From Candidatus Magasanikiibacteriota bacterium (GTDB taxonomy: Bacteria; Patescibacteriota; Patescibacteriia; Magasanikbacterales; UBA922), in NCBI GenBank assembly GCA_018661775.1, contig JABJHO010000029.1:1-35688 (forward strand): a stretch of DNA of 35,688 nucleotides, given 5' to 3'. The notes under the pieces were generated by a model. The model did not search any database and was not told where the DNA came from. It worked only from the letters and a program-made list of their open reading frames with translations. Shown here piece by piece: positions 9,133 to 18,476 of this stretch. The position numbers and the translations under genes were made by a program. Positions within the stretch are counted from its first letter, which is position 1; the number at the start of each line of letters is the position of its first letter.

Positions 9133-10242
9133 ATGACATCTATAAAACAACATATATTTCGGTTTTTATACAAGTATATTGGTAAGCCAGTATTTTTTCG
9201 TATTGACCCAGAAGTAACACATGATGTGGTGTTATGGTTTGGGAGAATGTTGGGGAAATACTCACTGCTCCAAAAATGCACGCGGTGGTGTTTTGATTAT
9301 CGCAATCCAGCACTTTCGCAGCATATAGCCGGTATTCACTTTCCCAATCCCGTTGGTGTTGCGGCTGGTTTTGATAAAAATGCACAACTCATGAGTATAT
9401 TACCAGAGGTTGGTTTTGGTTTCGAAGAAATTGGTTCGGTAACAGGAAAACCTTGTGCAGGAAATGCAAAACCACGATTGTGGCGGCTTAAAAAGTCACA
9501 GTCATTGCTGGTATATTATGGATTAAAAAATGATGGGTGTGAAGTGGTAAAAACACGGGTTGCCGGTAAATCATTTCGATTTCCTATTGGTATAAGTATT
9601 GCAAAAACAAATAATACAGAAACAGTAGACGCACAAAAGGGGATTGCCGACTATGTGCAATCGTATCGCACACTTGCAACATATGCCGACTATATTGCTA
9701 TTAATATTAGTTGCCCAAATTCATTTGGTGGCTTGGCGTTTACTGATGCTCATCTTTTGGATCAATTACTTGCCGAAATAGAAAAAGAACCGCTAAAAAA
9801 ACCAGTATTTTTAAAACTTTCCCCAGATTTACAAGAAAAAGATATAGACGCTATTCTTGTGGTGTGTGAAAAATATACCATTACTGGATTTATTTGTAGC
9901 AACCTTACCAAAGTACGAAAGAATGAAAAAATAGTAGATGTGGTGCCATCAAAAAATGGGGGAATGAGTGGTAAAGTGGTAGCTGATTTGGCAAATTCAT
10001 GTATTAAGTATATCTATAAAAAAACACAGGGAAAATATATTATTGTTGGCTGTGGTGGAATTACCACCGCTCACGATGCCTACGAAAAAATAAAAGCAGG
10101 AGCCTCGCTTGTACAACTTATTACCGGAATGATTTTTGAAGGACCGCAAGTTATTGGAGAAATAAACAAAGGGTTGACTGAGTTACTTAAAAAAGATGGA
10201 TACAAAAATATTTCAGAGGCGGTTGGAACGTCGATAAAATAA
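9133..10242 (+). CDS. pyrD: dihydroorotate dehydrogenase (class 2-like)
   Basis: Class 2-type N-terminal extension (FFRIDPEVTHDVVLWFGRMLG), NPVGVAAGFDKNA, GFEEIGSVTGKPCAGNAKPRLWRL, INISCPNSFGG, IIVGCGGITTAHDAYEKIKAGASLVQLITG. Confidence 0.93.
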   Translation: MTSIKQHIFRFLYKYIGKPVFFRIDPEVTHDVVLWFGRMLGKYSLLQKCTRWCFDYRNPALSQHIAGIHFPNPVGVAAGFDKNAQLMSILPEVGFGFEEIGSVTGKPCAGNAKPRLWRLKKSQSLLVYYGLKNDGCEVVKTRVAGKSFRFPIGISIAKTNNTETVDAQKGIADYVQSYRTLATYADYIAINISCPNSFGGLAFTDAHLLDQLLAEIEKEPLKKPVFLKLSPDLQEKDIDAILVVCEKYTITGFICSNLTKVRKNEKIVDVVPSKNGGMSGKVVADLANSCIKYIYKKTQGKYIIVGCGGITTAHDAYEKIKAGASLVQLITGMIFEGPQVIGEINKGLTELLKKDGYKNISEAVGTSIK

Positions 10243-10247
10243 AAACG

Positions 10248-10346
10248 ATGGATAACTTTTTTGACGAGTATATTTTTTACAGTGCAATTACTTTTGTTGG
10301 TATAACTCTATGGTACACCAATAGAAGAAAAATTCAATACCTCTAG
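10248..10346 (+). CDS. putative 32-aa single-TM microprotein
   Basis: MDNFFDEYIFYSAITFVGITLWYTNRRKIQYL; starts 5 nt after the pyrD stop; hydrophobic core with basic tail. Too short for the supplied ORF track. Confidence 0.3.
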   Translation: MDNFFDEYIFYSAITFVGITLWYTNRRKIQYL

Positions 10347-10407
10347 GTTTTGTTCGATATTCATCCAGTCTATGGTTCTGAATGTGTCCAGTAGGGGGGG
10401 CAATGTT

Positions 10408-10719
10408 TTACAATGCGTATCTGTCTGTTATATTTACCTTAAGTTTTGATAATACAGGATTTGGAATATGTTCTTCTACTCGTTTTATTGTGGCATCAGG
10501 TAGGATGCTGTGAAGATATTCAACAATAAGCGAGGGGTCTTCTTTTGAGGGGATGGCAAACCGTACAGATTTTTCTTTGTCTTGTGTGTTTTCTACCAAG
10601 ACATTTCTTTCCTTCTCAAGATAGAGTTTTCGTATTCTCCCACGCAACATAACACCACGTATCGGTGTTTCTTTTGTTTGGATTTCATATATGTCCCAAT
10701 AAATAAGTTTACTTGTCAT
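10408..10719 (-). CDS. hypothetical protein, possibly acylphosphatase-like fold
   Basis: 103-aa ORF in an otherwise non-coding interval; RIRKLYLEKERNVLVENTQDKEKSVRFAI spacing weakly resembles acylphosphatases. Confidence 0.5.
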   Translation of the reverse strand: MTSKLIYWDIYEIQTKETPIRGVMLRGRIRKLYLEKERNVLVENTQDKEKSVRFAIPSKEDPSLIVEYLHSILPDATIKRVEEHIPNPVLSKLKVNITDRYAL

Positions 10720-10825
10720 ACGTGTTTGGTAAAAAATAATAATCTATTGTGTTGAATACAATATATGTTTGTAGTATACCTTCTTTGGGAGGGTGTGTAA
10801 AAATAGTAGGACTTTCTACAACAAC

Positions 10826-10853
10826 AAAACCACCAATAAGATTTGGTGGCTTT
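10826..10853 (-). terminator. rho-independent terminator of the GH1-like gene
   Basis: Minus strand GCCACCAAATCTTATTGGTGGTTTTG. Confidence 0.65.
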
Positions 10854-10859
10854 TGGGGA

Positions 10860-12215
10860 TTACAAAGAATCAATATGATTCACGAGTGCGTTTCCCCAGG
10901 GTGTAAATACACACGGTGTGTTGGTGTCGCAACCATCAAGAATATGAAAAAACCATTCTCCAGCGCTAAATTCTGCACTTTCAAACAAGGTGTGAATACC
11001 AATATTTTTTTCTAAGTTTTTTGCATGGTTTTCTTGTACAATTTTACTATAGCTTAGGAGCCACTCTTTGGTTTTTTGTGTGTCCCCAGAAGAGAGTCCA
11101 ATTTCTGCTATTGTTATTAGACTGTTCTTGTACCTCTTGGCGGTGTTGAAGATAGCTCGAGAAAAATATCTACTGCTTGGAGAAAAATCCATTTCCGGAA
11201 GGGGCATTTGCAAGAATAAGGTTGGTGTGGGCTTTATTAATACAGCTTCTTCCTTGTTTTGCATTGTTCCGTAATAAGTTATACCAACAGTAAACGGAAT
11301 TGTTTGGCTATAATATTCCGAACACTCTCTTGAGAAAAAATTATCTACACAACTGTTAACAAGTGCGTCTAGAAGCCACCAGTTAAACACATAGTCAAGT
11401 ATAGGGTCAAGTGTATCTTCTTCTTTTTTTACTCGAATATTTTTTGCAACCGCTGGCTCCCATTGTGCCTCTTGAATACGTTTTCCACCTTCATGTACAG
11501 CGTCTCTTAGGTTGATCATGGCTGAGTAGAGCCCTGCTATAGCTCTTTTTCCGCCCGGTGGCCAGTTACCGTTTCCCAGGTAGCTGTTAAACAGCATCGC
11601 AACAGGTTCGTTTATAAGGTAAACACGGGTTCCTGTTGGCAAAATTGGCTTGAACAAACGGATTACATCGCTTACGTATGCAATATATGTGTTTTTGGCT
11701 TCTGGGTTTGCCCAACCAGATCGTGCGATTTGTGCTGATCCGCCTGGTTTGTGGAGTGAAGCTGGGTAGCTGTCATGGTGAGAAAGTGTTAGTTCTATGA
11801 CAAAACCAGCTTCCTGTAGGTTTTGGACTGTATCCACAATATTGTTTCTCCATGTGATATTACCAAAACATGGCCAAGAAAGAGAGAGGCGAAGTGTTGG
11901 TATTTTTTCTCCTATTAGTGAAAAAGCTTTTTTTGCAGCTTGTGAAAATTTTCCTAAGCTTCTGAACCTTTTAACATATTGTTCTTGTAGGGACACACTT
12001 GCGGATTCTCCTGATTCTTTTAGTTGTGAAAAGAGCATTGTCCAGCCACTTGGGCATATCTCTTCTGATAAGCTTTCTGTTACAAGCTGGTTGGTAGAAG
12101 AGACGGCTGTCCAAGAAATGTTTGTTCTGTATACTGTCGGCACGTCTGGTGTCGTGTCGCATGACAACAAAGTATACGTTAAAGATATAACACAAATAAT
12201 CGCACGTGTGTTCAT
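10860..12215 (-). CDS. predicted secreted lipoprotein with glycoside hydrolase family 1-like TIM barrel
   Basis: Signal peptide/lipobox MNTRAIICVISLTYTLLSC; GH1-like LRLSLSWP, ELTLSHHDSYPASL, GW(A)NPEAKNTYIAYVSDVIRLFK, YLINEPVA (NEP) and LITIAEIGLS (TENG-like). SD AAAGGAGG upstream of the ATG. Confidence 0.72.
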   Translation of the reverse strand: MNTRAIICVISLTYTLLSCDTTPDVPTVYRTNISWTAVSSTNQLVTESLSEEICPSGWTMLFSQLKESGESASVSLQEQYVKRFRSLGKFSQAAKKAFSLIGEKIPTLRLSLSWPCFGNITWRNNIVDTVQNLQEAGFVIELTLSHHDSYPASLHKPGGSAQIARSGWANPEAKNTYIAYVSDVIRLFKPILPTGTRVYLINEPVAMLFNSYLGNGNWPPGGKRAIAGLYSAMINLRDAVHEGGKRIQEAQWEPAVAKNIRVKKEEDTLDPILDYVFNWWLLDALVNSCVDNFFSRECSEYYSQTIPFTVGITYYGTMQNKEEAVLIKPTPTLFLQMPLPEMDFSPSSRYFSRAIFNTAKRYKNSLITIAEIGLSSGDTQKTKEWLLSYSKIVQENHAKNLEKNIGIHTLFESAEFSAGEWFFHILDGCDTNTPCVFTPWGNALVNHIDSL

Positions 12216-12333
12216 TTTGTAACCTCCTTTTAGGTTGTATTATTATAACATAAAAAAGTATATTTATACATGTTTATTTTTGTGGTATACTGCTATATAA
12301 TAAGAAAACTTTTTATTTATTTGGTGATATTTT

Positions 12334-15300
12334 ATGCCAGGAGAACCAACAGGTATACCAAGTGGGCTTTCACGGGAAAAAGTTCCTTCAAAAGAGGTGG
12401 TCAAAGTTCAGGAAACAGGAGAATCTACGCCACCAAAGTCAGTGGACGGCGTTAGTCGTTTCCTTGAAAATGGAATTACAACCACTGTGCATGAAGTTGC
12501 AGTAGAAGCAAGAAATTATTCTCGTAGTGTGTGCGAGTTTCGTGAAATTTTTAGAGGTGAGAAAAATGTCAAGGGTTTTGGTAGGCTTTTAGAGGCTATT
12601 GAGAGAGTGCAAAATATACACACAACAGAAACTAATCCACGACAAAGCTATGATAAAAAAATTCAGAGCTTATTACAGACATTAGAAGGTGCTCAAAGGG
12701 TAACAGGTTTAACAGGAGAATTTTTACGAGCTGTGCTTGTGGAAGCTATAGATAATGATGAGGTGAGAGGTCTGTTTCCGGCCGGAAATACGGGCGTGCA
12801 GGGCTTGGTTGATAGGCTCTCTGGATTAGATAGTCAAACAGGTAACAGGGACCAGCGAAAAAACTATATTAAACATTGTCTTTTTGGTTGTGTTACAGAA
12901 AAAGAAGGTGAGAGTCCTGAAAGTTTACAAGAAAGACGGAGACAATCTTGGGAGCAAAAACATACGGTTTTGACTAAGAAATTTTTACAATCATTCAAAA
13001 TTTTACAACAAAGGGATAAGCCAACAGAACCAACAGAACCAACAGAACCAACAGAGCCAACAGAGCAAACAGAACCACCAGTGACACCTCCTGAAAATGA
13101 CAAAATAACACCTGAGAATCACGAAAAAAAAGAAGGAGGAGAAAAACCACCGGCACATTGGACAATTACACCATCTTTTAAAAACACAAAATATTTCATC
13201 GGCAGTAGATGTGATCATTTTAATACGGAAACATCTATATGGGAGCGACGTGAGGAACGACATTTTATTCCGTGTAGCCCTATCCCTAAGTATGAGGGTG
13301 AAAAAGGCGCAGGACAGGGAAATTTTGCATATAACATAGAAATGAGCGGAAAGGTGTATTGTGGTGAAGATAACACTGTTCACCTTACATATACTCATGG
13401 TTTTAGTGAGATAGAATTTTTGGATGACATAGACAGAAACTATACTGTGACAGAGGATCAGCATGGTGGTTTACGCTTGGTGATTCATAAGGCAGGAGAA
13501 GATGATTCAGTCGCATCTGTGAAGATTGTGTTGGGGCCCAGAGAGGATCACAGGAGGGCATATCAGCGTTCTCGTGACGGAGCAGATCCAAGGATCCCAC
13601 ACTTTGACTTTGATGAGAGTAAGTTGACAGACAAGACCAAAAAGGCGATTGAAGCTATAAAAAGCAGTGGAAAAAGTATCGAAGAGCAGATATTTATGCT
13701 AGGCATGTATGTGAGGGCTAATATAAAATACTCTACCGATGAATCTAAGAATAGTTTTTATAAAAGTCACGATGATGGGTATGTGGTGGCGGTAGACCAT
13801 GCTGAAGAAGGGAATTGTGGTGTTGCTAATACGTTTTTTGCAGGTCTTTGTGCAAAACTTTTTGAAGTACCTGTAAGAATGTGTGGTGGACATAGTGTGA
13901 AAGGAAATAGTGGTGATGGTACTTCAAGTATTAACAGTGGCACGGGTCATGCTTGGTGTGAGGTTTGGGATACAAAATTAGGAGCTTGGAAAATATGTGA
14001 CGTTACCTCAGGAGATGATCCAAACGTGAATGATGACGAGACGGATGGTCCAGTAGCAGATGTTGATGGTGATGAGCAAGATACTGGAATTGAAGAGAAA
14101 CCAAAAACTGATGAGGAGTTAGAAGAGTATCGAGATCAGCTAGAGGAAAATGCCGAAAAAACAAGTTATAGTACGGAAGAGCTGGAACTTGCAGAAGCGG
14201 CTAATATAGAACCAAAAGAAGCAAGGGAGATTGTCAAAGAGATAAATGAGGCACTGGATCACAAGATAGATGGTAAACTACTTATTCAGCATCTTGAGGA
14301 CATGTTTACTCTTGTTGTTGCCGAGCTCAAAAAGAGTAAACCAGTCAAAAAAGGCCCTCTTAGAAAAAGGGAGGGTGGTGGAAAGGTGATGAGAGATAAA
14401 ATGATAAAATGGTATATAGAGGGGGTAAAGGGAAATATTCCAGATCCGAGTGTTCGTGAATACGAGGCCACAAAAGAAGAAAAAGAAGATTTTTTTGGTG
14501 GGTTTAATGTCTATTTTATTGGTGATAAGTCTGGTTCTATGGGTGGAGGTGACAATTCACTTCTTGCAATGCAGAGAAAGGCTATACACCTTATGTTACA
14601 TTCGCTTCATGTTAATTTTCAGTACAAACTAAATAACAACAACATCCAACCAGACAAGGCGCTGACTGTTGAAACTCGAGTGACGTCTTTTCGTGGCGAA
14701 CATGAGATTGACGAAGATCTTCCGTTAAGCACAGAGCTTCATCAACTTGCCAAGGTGACATTATGGAACAGTCTCTCTGGCGGAGGTGGAGGGAACGGGG
14801 ACGTTGCGGCACTGTCTGACACATATAGGCAGATTGCCGAAGAGGTTCGACAAGAGAAAAAGGAGGCCGAAGAACGTGGTAATGAATATAGGCCAAAACT
14901 ACGCCTTGTCTTGCCTTGTTCGGATGGTGCACCAGTAAGGCCAGCAGAAGTAAGGGCATGGGCCGCACTAATTGGTCGAATAGGTGTGGATGATAATTTA
15001 CTGGAATTTGACGAAAAGGGAGTGCTTACAGAAGAATCACAGAAGATGTTTGCTGAGCTGGTTGAAAAAACAAATGAACAGATGGTTGCTGAGAGAAGTG
15101 GATCTATGTCAAAAGATATAGCTGTACATGATTCTCCAACAATTGTTGTAGGTATGGGATTAACTACTTCTGCAAACACAGTGCCAGACATATATACTTC
15201 ACCATACAGCAGAGGGGTGTTGGTGCCAAATATTGATGATTTACCGATTGTTGTGGCAGAACATTTGGTGGGTGCGCTTATTAAACTTTTACCAGAAAAA

Positions 15301-15390
15301 GTTAGAGATAAGAAGAGGGCGGAGCTTAAGGATAAATTGGAAAGTCTTAGTAAGAGGAGTGGGGTTTTGGGGGAAAGTACAGGCGAGTAA
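12334..15390 (+). CDS. large multidomain protein: transglutaminase-like domain plus von Willebrand factor A domain
   Basis: TG-like Cys/His/Asp: EEGNCGVANTFFAGLCAKLFEVPVRMCGGHS ... GTGHAWCEVWD ... WKICDVT. VWA MIDAS: FNVYFIGDKSGSMGGGDN. Confidence 0.82.
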   Translation: MPGEPTGIPSGLSREKVPSKEVVKVQETGESTPPKSVDGVSRFLENGITTTVHEVAVEARNYSRSVCEFREIFRGEKNVKGFGRLLEAIERVQNIHTTETNPRQSYDKKIQSLLQTLEGAQRVTGLTGEFLRAVLVEAIDNDEVRGLFPAGNTGVQGLVDRLSGLDSQTGNRDQRKNYIKHCLFGCVTEKEGESPESLQERRRQSWEQKHTVLTKKFLQSFKILQQRDKPTEPTEPTEPTEPTEQTEPPVTPPENDKITPENHEKKEGGEKPPAHWTITPSFKNTKYFIGSRCDHFNTETSIWERREERHFIPCSPIPKYEGEKGAGQGNFAYNIEMSGKVYCGEDNTVHLTYTHGFSEIEFLDDIDRNYTVTEDQHGGLRLVIHKAGEDDSVASVKIVLGPREDHRRAYQRSRDGADPRIPHFDFDESKLTDKTKKAIEAIKSSGKSIEEQIFMLGMYVRANIKYSTDESKNSFYKSHDDGYVVAVDHAEEGNCGVANTFFAGLCAKLFEVPVRMCGGHSVKGNSGDGTSSINSGTGHAWCEVWDTKLGAWKICDVTSGDDPNVNDDETDGPVADVDGDEQDTGIEEKPKTDEELEEYRDQLEENAEKTSYSTEELELAEAANIEPKEAREIVKEINEALDHKIDGKLLIQHLEDMFTLVVAELKKSKPVKKGPLRKREGGGKVMRDKMIKWYIEGVKGNIPDPSVREYEATKEEKEDFFGGFNVYFIGDKSGSMGGGDNSLLAMQRKAIHLMLHSLHVNFQYKLNNNNIQPDKALTVETRVTSFRGEHEIDEDLPLSTELHQLAKVTLWNSLSGGGGGNGDVAALSDTYRQIAEEVRQEKKEAEERGNEYRPKLRLVLPCSDGAPVRPAEVRAWAALIGRIGVDDNLLEFDEKGVLTEESQKMFAELVEKTNEQMVAERSGSMSKDIAVHDSPTIVVGMGLTTSANTVPDIYTSPYSRGVLVPNIDDLPIVVAEHLVGALIKLLPEKVRDKKRAELKDKLESLSKRSGVLGESTGE
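13021..13074 (+). repeat. 9-bp in-frame tandem repeat (CCAACAGAR)n encoding a PTE linker
   Basis: Six consecutive units: CCAACAGAA x3, CCAACAGAG x2, CAAACAGAA. Confidence 0.9.
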
Positions 15391-15448
15391 GCATGATCAA
15401 ATAACGTTTAATTGTACACACATTATTTATTTTAAACTATACAATAAT

Positions 15449-18199
15449 ATGAGAACTCAAGAGATACTCAAACAACCGTATATCCCAGAAGGGGTCAAAG
15501 AGGTAAAGGTAACCAAAGAGAACAGTGTTGAAACCGCAAGAAAATGGGTAGACAGGATTGTGCCCAAGGAAAAAGGAGATGTGTCGACGACATTAGACCT
15601 AGATACTCGTGGTGGTTTTGAGGGTGAAAGTGTACAAGTCTATACATCTGATTTCGGTTTGTATATAATTGGTGAAAACAATGAAAGGGTTTTTCTTGGT
15701 AAAACACAAGAGGAATTAGCAGGGGCGGCCCCTGATGAATTATCCACCTTGATTACAGAGACCAAAAAAGAAGTAAGTGAACAATCCAAGGCAAATGTTG
15801 GAAAGAGTGATAGTGAAAAGATACGAGAAATGCACAGACTTGTTTTGAGTATAATTAAACATGCAAGTGATCAAAAAAAAATAAAGCAAAGCTGTATAGA
15901 TGAAGGTGATGAGTATTTATACGAACGAGTTCCAGTTGAAAAAGAAGATCTTAATGAGTTTGCATTATTGGCACTCGACAAGGAGCTTATGGAAAAAGGT
16001 TTTGCGTTGTGGGGACAAGAGGTGCCAAAAATGATTATACAAGAAGGAGAAGTATTACGGACTGAACTATTTAGATTGATAGGTGATTTGGAGGGGGCGC
16101 GCCAGAAGGTGAGTGGTACTATAAGAGAGATTTCTCTTTTTACACCAAGAAAGACTCCAGGAGAAATACGTAGATTAACGAATATAAAAAAAGAGGAGAT
16201 GAGGAGTGATTCGCAGCTTTATAGTCCGGATGGTGAGATCACAGAAGAGGGAAAAAAGGTGTTAAAAGAGTATTTTCAAATGCTAAACAGAGGTGGTGCA
16301 AATAAAGGCGCGCTAACAAGTCGTTTAGTTACGGCAAAAAACGTAGAACGGAGATTAGAAAAAGAACTTGCACAAAAATTACATCCTGAAGTGCCTACAG
16401 AAGAGTCTGTTGAGGCAATAGCTGACTATAGGTACGTTGAATTGCAAGAATATTTGGATCAGCTTAATACAGGAAAATTTATGTGGACGCCAAGCAGAAG
16501 AAAATTTTTGCAAAATATGTTAGGTCAGTCAGAGAAAGATATATTAGTTATACTTGGGCCATCTGGGACAGGAAAATCTGTATTAGCAGAAGCATTTGCA
16601 AGAATAACAACAGGACAGGAATCACTAACAGTGAACTGTAGTGAAAAAACAAGTCAGGAGGTTGAGGCAGAAATGGGGTTTAAAGATGGGGAGTCTGTCT
16701 GGAATCTAGGACCTTTGGCACAGGCTATGAAGGATGGCAGAGTGTGTAGATTTGAGGAAGCCTATAGGATGAATCCTGAAGGGGACCTGTTTGCTATCTT
16801 GAAAACCATACAACAAAAAAGTATTGGAGACAAGTATAGACTTCCAGGTGGTGAGGAGATAACTATTCAGCCTGGTTTTAGAATACTATTTACCACCAAT
16901 CCAGAAATGGAAGGCAGGTATCCTGGGCGTAATAATCCAGAATCGGCGTTTAGGCGTGAATGTGCTATTCTTAATCTACTAGACATGGAGCAGAGCAATG
17001 AGAATCCAGAGGTGCACACTGCGCTGTTGGTGGCAAGTTCGACCGAAGGAAAGCTTACGTCTATAGATAAGGATGATCTTGGGCCAGCCTACACCACTAT
17101 AAAAGGTTTAAGCGAAAGTGTTAAAGATGCCCAAGGCAATGACAGAACTATAATAGAAAAACAAGAAATTATTGAGGATCCCGCAGACTTACGTCATGGT
17201 GCGTTGTGGCGTTTGGCAAATGCGAGCAAGGCACTATTTGATGCCTTTTCTGCAGCGGAGATAGTTGCAGAGAATAAAAAACCTAAGGTGTTACAAGTTG
17301 TTATTAAGGAAGGCAAGAGAAGAGTTGCGACAGAAAGTGACTCGGGTGCAGTAAACATACACACAGATACCAAGTTATCAATAGGACCTTTGATTGACTG
17401 GGTGCAAGGGTATGAAGTGTGGAAAAAAGATAAAAAGAGCCAAGAAAGTAGCTTAACCACCTATTTGAATGAACGTATTAGGCAGTATTTAGAGAAAAAT
17501 GAAAATGAGGTGGAGGATATGGATGCTGCTAGGGCAGTGTTTGAACACTATGGGTTTCTTGATGATGAAAAGGCTAAAGCAAAAGAAGGTGATCAATTTG
17601 CCACATTTATTGACATTGCCATGGCTTCGCCTACTGTACCAAGGGCGGTAACATTTGAAATAATAGAAGAAGAGGAGGTTAAGGAAGTTGAAACTATTGA
17701 AATTGCTGAAGACGTGGACATTGATACAGAAGGTGCAAATATCTTAGAGCTTATACTTGATGGAGGGTTTGAAAACTATAAGGTGACTCCGGTGGCGCTT
17801 GAAATAACACACACAAAAGACGGGGAAAGTGTGGTAACTACGTATTCACCAGGAACTAAATTTCTTGATGCAGCTGGTGTGGAATATGAATTTGTGGGCA
17901 CAGTAAATGAAGGGCAAGACAAGGCAGGTAAAGTGGTGGCAAAAGTAAGAGATAAGGATGAGTATAAAACATTTGAGCAGCCAAGTAGTGACACAGAAAA
18001 AACCATTGAACGCGGTATTTACAAACATGAGGCAGAACGTATGATAAAAGAGGTGGGTGATTTAGAAGGAATATGGAAAGGGTATACATATCAGGAAGAA
18101 CATAATGACTACGAAACAGATGGAAGTGGGAATTTCAAAGTGTCTGGGGCGTTAATAGAGTTTAAAGGATTTATGGAAATGGTTTGTAGCGAAGCATAA
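15449..18199 (+). CDS. MoxR-like (AAA_5/dynein-related) AAA+ ATPase with long N- and C-terminal extensions
   Basis: Walker A ILVILGPSGTGKSVLAEAFA, Walker B-like GRVCRFEEAYRMNPEGD, sensor 1 FRILFTTNPEMEGRYPGRNNPESAFRRECAI. ATG at 15449 avoids overlap with the upstream gene; the listed 15233 start is less likely. Confidence 0.85.
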   Translation: MRTQEILKQPYIPEGVKEVKVTKENSVETARKWVDRIVPKEKGDVSTTLDLDTRGGFEGESVQVYTSDFGLYIIGENNERVFLGKTQEELAGAAPDELSTLITETKKEVSEQSKANVGKSDSEKIREMHRLVLSIIKHASDQKKIKQSCIDEGDEYLYERVPVEKEDLNEFALLALDKELMEKGFALWGQEVPKMIIQEGEVLRTELFRLIGDLEGARQKVSGTIREISLFTPRKTPGEIRRLTNIKKEEMRSDSQLYSPDGEITEEGKKVLKEYFQMLNRGGANKGALTSRLVTAKNVERRLEKELAQKLHPEVPTEESVEAIADYRYVELQEYLDQLNTGKFMWTPSRRKFLQNMLGQSEKDILVILGPSGTGKSVLAEAFARITTGQESLTVNCSEKTSQEVEAEMGFKDGESVWNLGPLAQAMKDGRVCRFEEAYRMNPEGDLFAILKTIQQKSIGDKYRLPGGEEITIQPGFRILFTTNPEMEGRYPGRNNPESAFRRECAILNLLDMEQSNENPEVHTALLVASSTEGKLTSIDKDDLGPAYTTIKGLSESVKDAQGNDRTIIEKQEIIEDPADLRHGALWRLANASKALFDAFSAAEIVAENKKPKVLQVVIKEGKRRVATESDSGAVNIHTDTKLSIGPLIDWVQGYEVWKKDKKSQESSLTTYLNERIRQYLEKNENEVEDMDAARAVFEHYGFLDDEKAKAKEGDQFATFIDIAMASPTVPRAVTFEIIEEEEVKEVETIEIAEDVDIDTEGANILELILDGGFENYKVTPVALEITHTKDGESVVTTYSPGTKFLDAAGVEYEFVGTVNEGQDKAGKVVAKVRDKDEYKTFEQPSSDTEKTIERGIYKHEAERMIKEVGDLEGIWKGYTYQEEHNDYETDGSGNFKVSGALIEFKGFMEMVCSEA

Positions 18200-18242
18200 A
18201 CAACTCAAGCATAATTGATTTTCGTATCCAAACATGGGTAAG

Positions 18243-18275
18243 AAAAAAGATGCGATAGTATTCGCATCTTTTTTA
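18243..18275 (+). terminator. rho-independent terminator after the MoxR-like gene
   Basis: AAAAAAGATGCGA-TAGTAT-TCGCATCTTTTTT. Confidence 0.9.
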
Positions 18276-18416
18276 ATAAAAAAATGTACATAAAAACCCA
18301 ACCGATATAAGGTGATTTGTCAAGTCTTTTCTCGTGTATTATATAAAAATATACGTTTTTTTGGCTAAATTAAGCAAAAAATCTACATGTTTTGTGTATG
18401 TAAACAGTTGTGTTTA

Positions 18417-18445
18417 TTCACAGTATGATTTTTTTGATGTATACT
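18417..18445 (+). promoter_or_regulatory. sigma70-type promoter of the response regulator gene
   Basis: TTCACA-N17-TATACT. Confidence 0.6.
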
Positions 18446-18476
18446 ACAAGTACTATTTGTAATATCTCAGGATTGT

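Noticed and set aside
15233-15448. Upstream extension of the MoxR-like ORF from 15233
   Set aside because: Would overlap the end of the TG-VWA gene by about 160 nt in another frame; the ATG at 15449 gives the plausible MRTQEILKQ start.
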